From contig JAFGRZ010000016.1 of NCBI GenBank assembly GCA_016934895.1, positions 1 through 6,131 on the forward strand: a stretch of DNA of 6,131 nucleotides. Reading direction: 5' to 3'. The notes under the pieces are model-generated. The model did not search any database. It was not told the DNA's origin and was given only the letters and a program-made list of their open reading frames with translations. Of the stretch, positions 1 through 5,123 are shown piece by piece. How positions within the stretch are numbered: the first letter of the stretch is position 1; each line of letters starts with the position of its first letter. A program made the translations under genes and the position numbers. This DNA comes from Candidatus Aminicenantota bacterium (lineage in GTDB: Bacteria; Acidobacteriota; Aminicenantia; Aminicenantales; UBA8522).

Positions 1-161
1 CTCTTTTTTTTCAACATAGCGGAGAAGGCATTCCCGACTTCCCAATGCAGCGATGACGGGGCAACAAGATCAGCTCCTTTGGTCAGCTCAATCAGGCGGT
101 GTTTGTTTTTTTCGTTGGTCAGGACAGCGATGACGACTGAAGTATCGACGATTATTTTCAT
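1..161 (-). CDS. PIN-domain (VapC-like) ribonuclease, N-terminal 53 residues only
   Basis: The reading frame opens at an ATG and runs leftward off the window, giving 53 residues beginning MKIIVDTSVVIAVL. This is the classic start of a PIN domain: a hydrophobic beta strand ending in an invariant acidic residue (Asp6, followed by Thr-Ser), then a helix. A second conserved element, PSSLHWEVGNAF, places the second acidic residue at Glu41. In the family these acidic residues bind Mg2+/Mn2+ for RNA cleavage; many members are VapC toxins. The start is supported by a strong promoter about 17 bases upstream of the likely leader, although no Shine-Dalgarno sequence is visible (short leader). No antitoxin frame precedes it, which is unusual for VapC because VapB is normally immediately upstream. 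A partner could lie downstream, outside the window, or this may be a solitary PIN protein. The PIN assignment is firm; the toxin role is inferred. Confidence 0.82.
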   Translation of the reverse strand, partial: MKIIVDTSVVIAVLTNEKNKHRLIELTKGADLVAPSSLHWEVGNAFSAMLKKK

Positions 162-184
162 CTTAACTGCACAATTGTACATCT

Positions 185-213
185 ATAATACCTCGAAGAT
201 TAGACAATGTCAA
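185..213 (-). promoter_or_regulatory. sigma70-type promoter for the PIN-domain gene
   Basis: On the minus strand a perfect -35 hexamer TTGACA (213-208) is followed by a 17-base spacer and a -10 hexamer TATTAT (190-185, five of six consensus bases). Transcription would start near 178, leaving only about 17 untranslated bases before the ATG at 161. A short palindrome, GACA-A-TGTC (203-211), overlaps the -35 and could be an operator, although four-base arms are weak evidence. Confidence 0.6.
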
Positions 214-270
214 TATGAGAACCATCACTGCAATGGACGATGCTCCGCGAGCGCTTTTCTCAATGCGTTC

Positions 271-300
271 TTGACAGGGTTTGATATCCTCCTCTATGCT
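271..300 (+). promoter_or_regulatory. sigma70-type promoter for the DUF3795 gene
   Basis: A perfect -35 TTGACA (271-276) is followed by an 18-base spacer and TATGCT (295-300, four of six consensus bases). Transcription would start near 307, giving a leader of about 56 bases before the ATG at 363. It is divergent from the PIN-gene promoter; the two -35 boxes lie about 57 bases apart, so one regulator could affect both. Confidence 0.5.
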
Positions 301-362
301 TCTCCACGACGGTTGAAGGCGCAAATGGGCGCCATAAATCTTGCCCGGCCGGCAAAGAAGAA

Positions 363-908
363 ATGCAGATCACCATCAGCAACAAACAAAGGAATCTCTC
401 CGGGTGCTGTGGCCTGTATTGTGGGCTATGCAGCAAGTTTCAGTCAAAGGCTCCCAGCCGATGTATCGGATGCAAGCAGGGTGAACAACATTCGTGGTGC
501 AGCATCTGGAATTGTTGCGTCAAGAAACACGGATTTGAGACGTGCGCCGAATGCGGCGATATTTCGAGTTGTGAGATCTTTTTGAGAAGAAAAGTCGGGG
601 AGTGGATCCCGGCGGCTGATAACCTCCGTCAAATCGAAGAAGCCGGCCTCAAAAATTGGCTGAAAGAGCAAAAAGAAAGACAGGGCGTGTTGGAAAGACT
701 GCTCCGCGATTATAACGAAGGGCGCTCGATGGGCTTCTACTGCACGGTCTGCGCGAGAATGCCGGTCGAATCAATCAACATGGCGGTCGATGAAGCGAAG
801 AAGAAAATCGCAGACGAAAGGGTGAGAAGATCCGACCTGAAATCAAAGGCGAAAATCATGAAAGCCGCTCTCAAAGATTCGGCCTCAAAGGCGAACGTTC
901 GCCTTTGA
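363..908 (+). CDS. DUF3795 family cysteine-rich protein
   Basis: This 181-residue protein has the hallmark DUF3795 N-terminus: a CGLYCGLC block (residues 16-23), a CxxC at 34-37, then Cys46, Cys51-52, Cys61, Cys64 and Cys70 in the spacing typical of the family (GC..G....C.I..C...KG...C.EC..). A second CxxC sits at 127-130 (FYCTVC). The cysteines probably bind zinc or an iron-sulfur cluster, but the family has no established biochemical function and none is claimed. The middle and C-terminal parts are rich in Lys, Arg and Glu and look helical. No signal peptide or membrane segment is seen, so it is probably cytoplasmic. The ATG at 363 is the only ATG/GTG/TTG in the open stretch after the upstream in-frame TGA (282-284). 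The ribosome-binding site is weak (AAAGAAG directly upstream). The gene has its own promoter and ends inside a perfect palindrome. It is more A+T-rich than the genes further right. Confidence 0.85.
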   Translation: MQITISNKQRNLSGCCGLYCGLCSKFQSKAPSRCIGCKQGEQHSWCSIWNCCVKKHGFETCAECGDISSCEIFLRRKVGEWIPAADNLRQIEEAGLKNWLKEQKERQGVLERLLRDYNEGRSMGFYCTVCARMPVESINMAVDEAKKKIADERVRRSDLKSKAKIMKAALKDSASKANVRL

Positions 909-910
909 GG
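883..910. repeat. perfect 28-base palindrome across the DUF3795 stop codon, possible bidirectional terminator
   Basis: The left arm CCTCAAAGGCGAAC (883-896) is followed at once by its exact reverse complement (897-910). As RNA it can form a 12-base-pair stem with an ACGU tetraloop. The TGA stop at 906-908 lies within the right arm, so the arms also encode the last residues of the protein. The convergent gene remnant ends at 934, so the position suits a two-way terminator. However, the T-runs on both sides are broken, which makes an efficient intrinsic terminator uncertain. An RNA 3'-end stabiliser or a protein-binding palindrome are alternatives. Confidence 0.7.
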
Positions 911-933
911 TCTTTGACTCTCCCCATTTTCTA

Positions 934-1317
934 TTACGGAGGGTATGGGAACCCCCTCACGTTGGTGCGTATCCGGTAAACCTTGTCGTAGCCTACGAGA
1001 TAAAGCGTTTTCATGTCGTTGCCGCCGAAGCAGCAGCCCACCGGGAAAACCGGCGTATGGACGATGCCGACAAATCCGCCCTGGTTGTTAAAGATCTGAA
1101 GGCCGGCGTAGGTGGCGACATAGACATTCCCGGGCTCGTCGATGGTCATCCCGTCGGCGCCCGTCGACCTGCCCGTGCGGTCGAGGACGTCGGCGGTGAG
1201 ATGGAGTTCGGCGAATTTCCGCCCGCCGCGGAGCGTCCCGTCCTCGAGATAGCCGAAATCGTTCCTCCGGGTCCCGCCGTAGGTGCCATCCGGAACTGCC
1301 GCCCACACCGCTCGCTT
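934..1317 (-). pseudogene. C-terminal remnant of an SMP-30/gluconolactonase-like beta-propeller protein
   Basis: The minus-strand frame reads as the last ~128 residues of an SMP-30/gluconolactonase/LRE-like protein. It includes LEDGTLRGGRKFAEL, then ADGMTIDEPGNVYVATYAG, a CCFGGNDMKTLYLVG blade and the terminal VYRIRTNVRGF. Full-length relatives have about 300 residues or more. The family metal-binding Asp of the DGM...D motif is retained (codon 1153-1155), but the N-terminal Glu and central Asn ligands would lie in the missing part, so the fragment should not be catalytic. The frame stays open beyond 1317 to about 1536, but that extension is Pro/Ser/Leu-rich with no family resemblance and covers the GNAT promoter region. 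An in-frame GTG at 1308-1306 could start a ~124-residue product, but no convincing ribosome-binding site precedes it. Most likely a 5'-deleted gene. Confidence 0.62.
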
Positions 1318-1478
1318 ATAGGCCTTCGTTTTCGCTGAATTGAGGGGAGGGAGCCGCCAATTCAGTGATAACGGATTCGGAGATGCATCCTGATTTGGGG
1401 CTAGGTAAGGGAACAAGATTTTTGGCAGGGTCTTCAGATGACCTCTTGAGCCTAGACTGGGCAGAGCAGGTTTTGATG

Positions 1479-1484
1479 TATAAT
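1479..1484 (+). promoter_or_regulatory. -10 element upstream of the GNAT gene
   Basis: A perfect TATAAT lies 64 bases before the proposed ATG. No good -35 is found at 16-18 bases: TAGACT (1453-1458) matches four of six but at a 20-base spacing, and TTGAGC (1446-1451) is 27 bases away. It may be an activator-dependent or weak promoter. The match could be chance, but the A+T-rich patch stands out locally and sits correctly for the gene. Confidence 0.38.
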
Positions 1485-1548
1485 ACGGCCTGTTTTGTGG
1501 GCGCCCGGTCGAACATGGCCAGGGCAGAAGGCGCAACGGAGAACGACC

Positions 1549-2100
1549 ATGGAACCCGACGTCACCATCCGCGAATACCGGCCCAAGGACCTCGAGCCGG
1601 TCCTCGGGCTCGTCCGCGAGCTCGAAGCGGAGATGGCTGAGAAATTCAAAACTAGGATCAAATCCGGCCTCGAGGATTACCGGAAACGCTATCTCAACCC
1701 GGCCAACAAGTACAAAACCTGGGTGGCCGAGGTCGATAAGAAGGTCGTCGGCTATCTCATCGGTTACCCTTCACTGGGAACGCCCGAGATCGACACCATG
1801 TACGACATTCTTCCGCTCCCGCCCGGCCGGCTCCCGGCCGAGTTCTATATGCAGATCACCTTCGTCTCCAGGCCCTACCGGAAAAAAGGCATCTCGACCC
1901 GGCTCCACGAGGCGGTCACCGACTACGCCAAGAAAATGGGATTTAGGGAAATATACGCTTGTATCGCCAAGTGGAACGACCCGGAGCTCCGGGTCATCCG
2001 CTCCCTCAAGTTCCACTCCAAGGACCTGGGCTACCGCTACCGCTTGAGCCTCAAGCTGGAGGATCCTGAGTCTGTTGCTGGCGAAAAGACAAACAAGTGA
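1549..2100 (+). CDS. GNAT family N-acetyltransferase
   Basis: This 183-residue protein has the GNAT fold in order. Strand 1 and helix 1 are TIREYRPKDLEPVLGLVREL (6-25). A VAEVDKKVVGYLIGYPS strand pair spans 59-75. The acetyl-CoA motif A region is MQITFVSRPYRKKGIS (101-116), with R111-K-K-G-I-S116 as the pyrophosphate-binding R/Q-x-x-G-x-G/A loop. A C-terminal WNDPELRVIRSLKF segment (142-155) corresponds to the helix and strand of motif B. Such enzymes move an acetyl group from acetyl-CoA to an amine; the substrate cannot be told from sequence. It is probably cytoplasmic. The start at 1549 is preferred over the in-frame ATG at 1495 because GGAGA (1538-1542) lies six bases upstream and the fold begins a few residues later. 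The 18 residues added by the earlier ATG look non-conserved and non-structural. The gene converges on the permease gene. Confidence 0.86.
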   Translation: MEPDVTIREYRPKDLEPVLGLVRELEAEMAEKFKTRIKSGLEDYRKRYLNPANKYKTWVAEVDKKVVGYLIGYPSLGTPEIDTMYDILPLPPGRLPAEFYMQITFVSRPYRKKGISTRLHEAVTDYAKKMGFREIYACIAKWNDPELRVIRSLKFHSKDLGYRYRLSLKLEDPESVAGEKTNK

Positions 2101-2137
2101 AGATAGCCACTCTGTCTTTTATCACCCTCTCCCCGAC

Positions 2138-2158
2138 CCTCTCCCATCGAGGGAGAGG
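2138..2158. terminator. C/T-rich hairpin between convergent GNAT and permease genes
   Basis: CCTCTCCC (2138-2145) and GGGAGAGG (2151-2158) form a perfect eight-base-pair stem with a five-base ATCGA loop. It is preceded by a partial direct copy, CCCTCTCCCC (2125-2134). The T-rich stretch on the plus side (CTTTGCTTTTTC) begins about 10 bases after the stem, so an intrinsic terminator for the GNAT gene is only possible. The CCCTCTCCC...GGGAGAGG pattern resembles dispersed intergenic palindromes seen in many bacterial genomes, so it may be a repeat copy that also terminates both convergent transcripts. Confidence 0.42.
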
Positions 2159-2252
2159 AGGTTTCGCGCTTTGCTTTTTCTGGATATACGAAAATTCAAT
2201 ATGAGGGATCTATTGGATTCTTCGAACCCAGTCTGGTCAGGTCCTAATTCCT

Positions 2253-3614
2253 CTAGAACCGCCTCGGGCCGCGACGGAAGAGATAATAGACAGGGATTCC
2301 GATCAGGGCCATGCCCAGGGCGACCGAGGATTCGATGGGCCGCTCGAAGTACCCCAGAACGAGGATGGCGCCGCCGGCCAGGATATAGACCAGGGGGATA
2401 ACCGGGAAACCGGGCATCCGGTAACCTCCCACCCCTTCCCGCCTGAGCTTGAACACCCCGACAACGGAAAGGATCGGAAAGAGCCCCAGTGAAAACCCCA
2501 TATAGGTCAATATCTGGTCGAACGTCCCGAACAGGACCAAAACAGAGGCGATTAACCCCTGGAGCATGATGGACCGGGAAGGCACTTTGTGCCGGGAATG
2601 GACGACACCGGCGAAGGGGAAAAAGCAGCGGTCGCGGGCCATGGCGTAGTAAACCCGCGGCCCCAGGATGATGAAAGCGCTGAGCGAGGAGAACAGGGCC
2701 ACGGCGATGAGAACGGACAGTGCGCTCTCGAAAGACGGGCCGAAAAGGTTCCCCACGGCCAGGCCGCCGATCGAGATGACGCCGGCCATCTCCTCGGGCG
2801 GGACTGCATAGACATAGAAGGCGTTGATCAGAATATAAAGAACGAGGACGATCCCCGTCCCCAGGATGAGAGAGCGGGGCAGGTTTCGGCGCGGGTCCTT
2901 GATCTCCGAGCCGATGTAAGCCGAGGCGTTCCAGCCGCTGTAGGCGAACATGATCCACATTAGAGAGAGCCCGATCGTCTTGAAACCGCCGAAATCGAAG
3001 CGGAAGCCGCCGCCCCGGGAGAAATTCCCGGCGTCGCCGCGGCCCAAAGCGAATCCCAGGACTATCAGACCGACGATCAGGAAAACCTTCAGGAGTGTGA
3101 GGACATTCTGGACCTTGGCCCCGACCTCGATGCCGCGGGCGTGGATCAGCGTGAAGACCAGGATAACCGAGATGGCGAGGGCTTTCTTGACGATCACGCC
3201 CTCAGTCGAGCCGGCCGTCACGCCCAGGCTCAGAAGCCCCGGAAAGGCCCGGGTCAGATACTCCGAGAAACCGATGGCCGAGGCGGCGATGGGCGCCGAA
3301 AATCCGGCGAAGAACGACACCCAACCGCTCAGGAATCCGAAAAGCGGGTGGAAAAGACGTGAGAGAAAGGCGTATTCGCCGCCGGCCCGGGGAATGGCCG
3401 CGCCAAGCTCCCCGTAGGCAAGGGCCCCGCAGAGAGCGATCACCCCGCCGACCGCCCAGAGCGCCAGCAACAGCAGCGGATCGCGGAGGCCGGTCATCAG
3501 GAGCCCGGAGGTCGTGAAAATCCCGGCGCCGATCATGTTGGCGATCACAATGTTGGTCACCGGGAAAAGGCCCAGTTTCCGTTCCAGGCTGTCTTCCGGT
3601 CGCGCATTTTCCAT
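2253..3614 (-). CDS. APC-superfamily amino acid permease
   Basis: This 453-residue integral membrane protein has about 12 predicted transmembrane segments, the normal size and topology for amino acid-polyamine-organocation permeases. TM1 carries the family's unwound substrate-binding motif IANMIGAGIFTTSG (about 24-37). TM2 leads into the conserved loop CGALAYGELGAAIPRAGGEY. TM6 (AYSGWNASAYIGSEIKDP) is followed by RRNLPRSL, a signature of the LAT/SLC7-like branch. The C-terminus is a basic tail (FRRGPRRF). It should carry amino acids across the inner membrane; the exact substrate cannot be read. The ATG at 3614 has GGAGA (3628-3624) nine bases upstream. The same frame stays open for 40 codons further upstream but has no ATG, GTG or TTG, so this start holds. 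The gene is divergent from the PfkB kinase gene and has its own promoter at 3734-3763. Confidence 0.93.
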   Translation of the reverse strand: MENARPEDSLERKLGLFPVTNIVIANMIGAGIFTTSGLLMTGLRDPLLLLALWAVGGVIALCGALAYGELGAAIPRAGGEYAFLSRLFHPLFGFLSGWVSFFAGFSAPIAASAIGFSEYLTRAFPGLLSLGVTAGSTEGVIVKKALAISVILVFTLIHARGIEVGAKVQNVLTLLKVFLIVGLIVLGFALGRGDAGNFSRGGGFRFDFGGFKTIGLSLMWIMFAYSGWNASAYIGSEIKDPRRNLPRSLILGTGIVLVLYILINAFYVYAVPPEEMAGVISIGGLAVGNLFGPSFESALSVLIAVALFSSLSAFIILGPRVYYAMARDRCFFPFAGVVHSRHKVPSRSIMLQGLIASVLVLFGTFDQILTYMGFSLGLFPILSVVGVFKLRREGVGGYRMPGFPVIPLVYILAGGAILVLGYFERPIESSVALGMALIGIPVYYLFRRGPRRF

Positions 3615-3619
3615 TGGGC

Positions 3620-3649
3620 TCAGTCTCCGGATTCTTCTGGCCGACCCAT
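3620..3649 (-). other. possible nine-codon upstream reading frame in the permease leader
   Basis: Within the ~115-base leader of the permease mRNA, an ATG at 3649-3647 opens a frame encoding MGRPEESGD and stops at TGA (3622-3620). It is preceded by GGAGAAGG, although the spacing is short (about four bases). Its stop codon lies just past the permease ribosome-binding site, so ribosomes finishing it would end five bases before the permease ATG. This is an arrangement seen in translational coupling or leader-peptide control, but short frames arise by chance and nothing shows it is translated. Confidence 0.2.
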
Positions 3650-3733
3650 CCTTCTCCAGCGATGAAAGCTCCTTGTCGTCCGCGCTCGCGGCCCGGTGCT
3701 CTTTGTCTTCCTCCAGGCCTGATATGTCTCGCT

Positions 3734-3763
3734 TTTATATATCCACCGCCGTGAGGAAGTCAA
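3734..3763 (-). promoter_or_regulatory. sigma70-type promoter for the permease gene
   Basis: On the minus strand, TTGACT (3763-3758, five of six) is followed by TATATA after 16 bases (3741-3736) or by TATAAA after 18 bases (3739-3734). Either gives a start near 3727-3729 and a leader of about 115 bases. This A+T-rich patch stands out in otherwise G+C-rich sequence. Confidence 0.5.
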
Positions 3764-3808
3764 ACTGGAGGAGGAATCCCAAAATTGCCGTTAGGAAAAC
3801 GCTATCCC

Positions 3809-3948
3809 TGTCATCGCGAGCACCCAATGGGTGCATGGCGATCTCATTACTGTTTGATGGGATCCCTCGTTATACTCGGGACGGCCCAAAGGGCCGGATG
3901 GCTTCGCTTCCCGCCACGCATCGCTCGCGGCTTCGGCTCGCAAAGACA
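3809..3948. repeat. ~140-base dispersed-repeat-like intergenic element with imperfect inverted ends
   Basis: The left end TGTCATCGCGAGC (3809-3821) and the right end GCTCGCAAAGACA (3936-3948) are inverted copies matching at 11 of 13 positions. Inside are two clean hairpins: GCACCC-AAT-GGGTGC (3820-3834) and CGGCCC-AAA-GGGCCG (3882-3896). There are also the phrases GGCGATCTCAT and GGCTTCGCTTCCCGC. This vocabulary resembles a class of short non-coding repeats scattered between genes in many bacterial genomes (TGTCATTGCGAG... with ...TGGCAATCTCA and CTTCGCTCGCAATGACA). There is no transposase. It looks like a small palindromic, possibly MITE-like, repeat copy; only other copies in the genome would prove it. 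Confidence 0.58.
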
Positions 3949-3949
3949 A

Positions 3950-3990
3950 TTTTCTATCGGCAATTTTGGGCCTGGTTTTTCTATCGATAG
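3950..3990 (+). promoter_or_regulatory. cluster of CTATCG half-sites upstream of the kinase promoter, candidate operator
   Basis: A ten-base direct repeat TTTTCTATCG occurs at 3950-3959 and 3977-3986. The second copy runs into a ten-base palindrome CTATCGATAG (3981-3990). Three CTATCG half-sites, two direct and one inverted, therefore end exactly over the -35 region of the kinase promoter. This is the layout expected of a regulator-binding site, but no regulator gene lies in the window. Confidence 0.35.
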
Positions 3991-4012
3991 GTTTGTCCGT
4001 TTGTTATATAAT
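3984..4012 (+). promoter_or_regulatory. sigma70-type promoter for the kinase (and possibly racemase) gene
   Basis: A perfect -10 TATAAT (4007-4012) has TCGATA (3984-3989, four of six) at an ideal 17-base spacing. Transcription would start near 4019, inside a G+C-rich imperfect hairpin (CGAT-T-GGCC-GCC-GGCC-GG-ATCG, 4014-4035) at the very 5' end of the mRNA. The -35 lies inside the CTATCGATAG palindrome. This promoter and the permease promoter face away from each other across the repeat-like element. Confidence 0.5.
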
Positions 4013-4053
4013 CCGATTGGCCGCCGGCCGGATCGTTTGGGAGGTTCGAGCGG

Positions 4054-5001
4054 ATGAAAGCGCGACCCGGAAAAGCAGTCCCGCAGATCGCCGGGGCGGG
4101 AGTCTGCTGCCTGGATCATATCTTCTCCTCGCCCCGGATCCCGTGGGGGGAGACGGTCCAGATTGAGGAGAGCCGGGTGCAGGGCGGCGGCCTCGTCGCC
4201 ACGGCCCTGGTGGCCTGCGCCCGCCTGGGTGCCTCCTGTCTTCTTTTCAGCTTCCTCAGCCACGATGAAGTCGGGGTCCGCGTCGCCTCGGAACTCGCCG
4301 CGGAGGGGATCAAGCTCGAGGGAGTGGCCGCAATCCCGCAGGGCAAAAGCCCTTACAGCTTCATCCATGTGGACAGCCGTTCGGGAGAGAGGACGATCTT
4401 CCATCAGGCTGCGTCCGGGTTGGAAGGCGCGGTCCTCCCCGACCTCGGCCGTATCCAGGATTGCGACGTCCTTCTGGTCGATGATTATTATCCGGAACTG
4501 GCCGTCGAAGCCGCCCGGACGGCGCGCCGGAAGGGAATCCCTGTCGTGGCCGACCTGACGATGATTCCCCCAAAAAACCTCGCGCTTTTCCGTGAGACCA
4601 CCGTTCTCATCGCCCCCCGGATGTTCGCCGCCCAGATCGGCCATGCCGAAGACCTCCCAGGCGCTCTCCGGGCCATCCACAAGCTGGGGCCGGAAACGGC
4701 CATGATCACCCTGGGTAACAAGGGATACGTCTACTCCTCACCCGGAGGCCAGGGCCGGGGAAAGGCCTTCAAGGTGGAGGCCGTGGATACGACCGGCGCC
4801 GGCGACGCTTTCCACGGCGCCTTCGCCTTCGGCCTCGCCCGCGGCTGGGAGACCGGGAGATGCGCCGAATTCGCCGCCGCCGTAGCGGCCATCAAGTGCA
4901 CGAAACCGGGCGGAAGGACCGGGCTGCCGACGCTGCCGCAGACGATCCATTTCCTGAGAAGGAACGGGCGTCTCGATTGGGCGGAATTCGAGAGGAATTG
5001 A
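4054..5001 (+). CDS. PfkB/ribokinase-family carbohydrate kinase
   Basis: This 315-residue protein is the usual length for PfkB kinases. The N-terminal strand AGAGVCCLDHIF (13-24) holds Asp21, the position that usually binds the sugar hydroxyls. The first signature is QGGGLVATALVACARLGA (43-60). The second is VDTTGAGDAFHGAF (244-257), where GAG forms the anion hole and Asp251 is the expected catalytic base. ITLGNKGYVY precedes it, as in the nucleotide-binding lobe. The enzyme should phosphorylate a sugar or related alcohol with ATP in the cytoplasm. The first motif is GGGLVATA rather than the ribokinase-type GGKGANQA and is closer in style to the GGGPAATA of sulfofructose kinase-like proteins, so the substrate is open. 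The start has GGGAGG (4039-4044) nine bases upstream. The gene is followed at 122 bases by the racemase gene on the same strand. Confidence 0.92.
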   Translation: MKARPGKAVPQIAGAGVCCLDHIFSSPRIPWGETVQIEESRVQGGGLVATALVACARLGASCLLFSFLSHDEVGVRVASELAAEGIKLEGVAAIPQGKSPYSFIHVDSRSGERTIFHQAASGLEGAVLPDLGRIQDCDVLLVDDYYPELAVEAARTARRKGIPVVADLTMIPPKNLALFRETTVLIAPRMFAAQIGHAEDLPGALRAIHKLGPETAMITLGNKGYVYSSPGGQGRGKAFKVEAVDTTGAGDAFHGAFAFGLARGWETGRCAEFAAAVAAIKCTKPGGRTGLPTLPQTIHFLRRNGRLDWAEFERN

Positions 5002-5110
5002 GTCTTTGGCTCCCGGTTCTCATTTCTCACAATGGACGGCTCGAAAAAAATACATGACCTGAGAGAAGCGACATATTCACTTCCCCGGACAGGAGATAGT
5101 GATCGCGAAA

Positions 5111-5115
5111 AGGAG
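5111..5115 (+). promoter_or_regulatory. ribosome-binding site fixing the racemase start
   Basis: AGGAG lies eight bases before the ATG at 5124. This matters because it supports the longer product with the twin-arginine signal rather than a later, cytoplasmic start. Confidence 0.6.
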
Positions 5116-5123
5116 CGCAACTC

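Noticed and set aside
79..585. 168-codon plus-strand open frame
   Set aside because: It runs antisense to the PIN gene start, through both divergent promoters and then into the DUF3795 gene in another frame; its product has no coherent domain.
1318..1536. Upstream extension of the SMP-30 frame to an ATG at 1536, giving 200 residues
   Set aside because: The extra residues are Pro/Ser/Leu-rich, lack propeller features and are read through the GNAT promoter region, so they look like non-coding sequence left open by chance.
1495..1548. Earlier ATG for the GNAT gene
   Set aside because: It would add 18 residues with no conserved character and lacks a ribosome-binding site as good as GGAGA before 1549.
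2122..2958. 278-codon minus-strand frame overlapping the permease in another frame
   Set aside because: Arg/Pro/Gly-rich product typical of a shifted reading of a membrane protein gene; the permease frame is unmistakable.
2950..3417. 155-codon plus-strand frame antisense to the permease
   Set aside because: Lys/Arg/Pro-rich product without domains, fully covered by the real gene.
3847..4680. 277-codon minus-strand open frame over the divergent region and the kinase start
   Set aside because: Antisense to the kinase and crosses its promoter; no family features, composition of a shadow frame.
5002..5123. Terminator or separate promoter between the kinase and racemase genes
   Set aside because: An AAAAAAA run (5044-5050) is present but no stem of useful length precedes it, and no -35/-10 pair with acceptable spacing was found.
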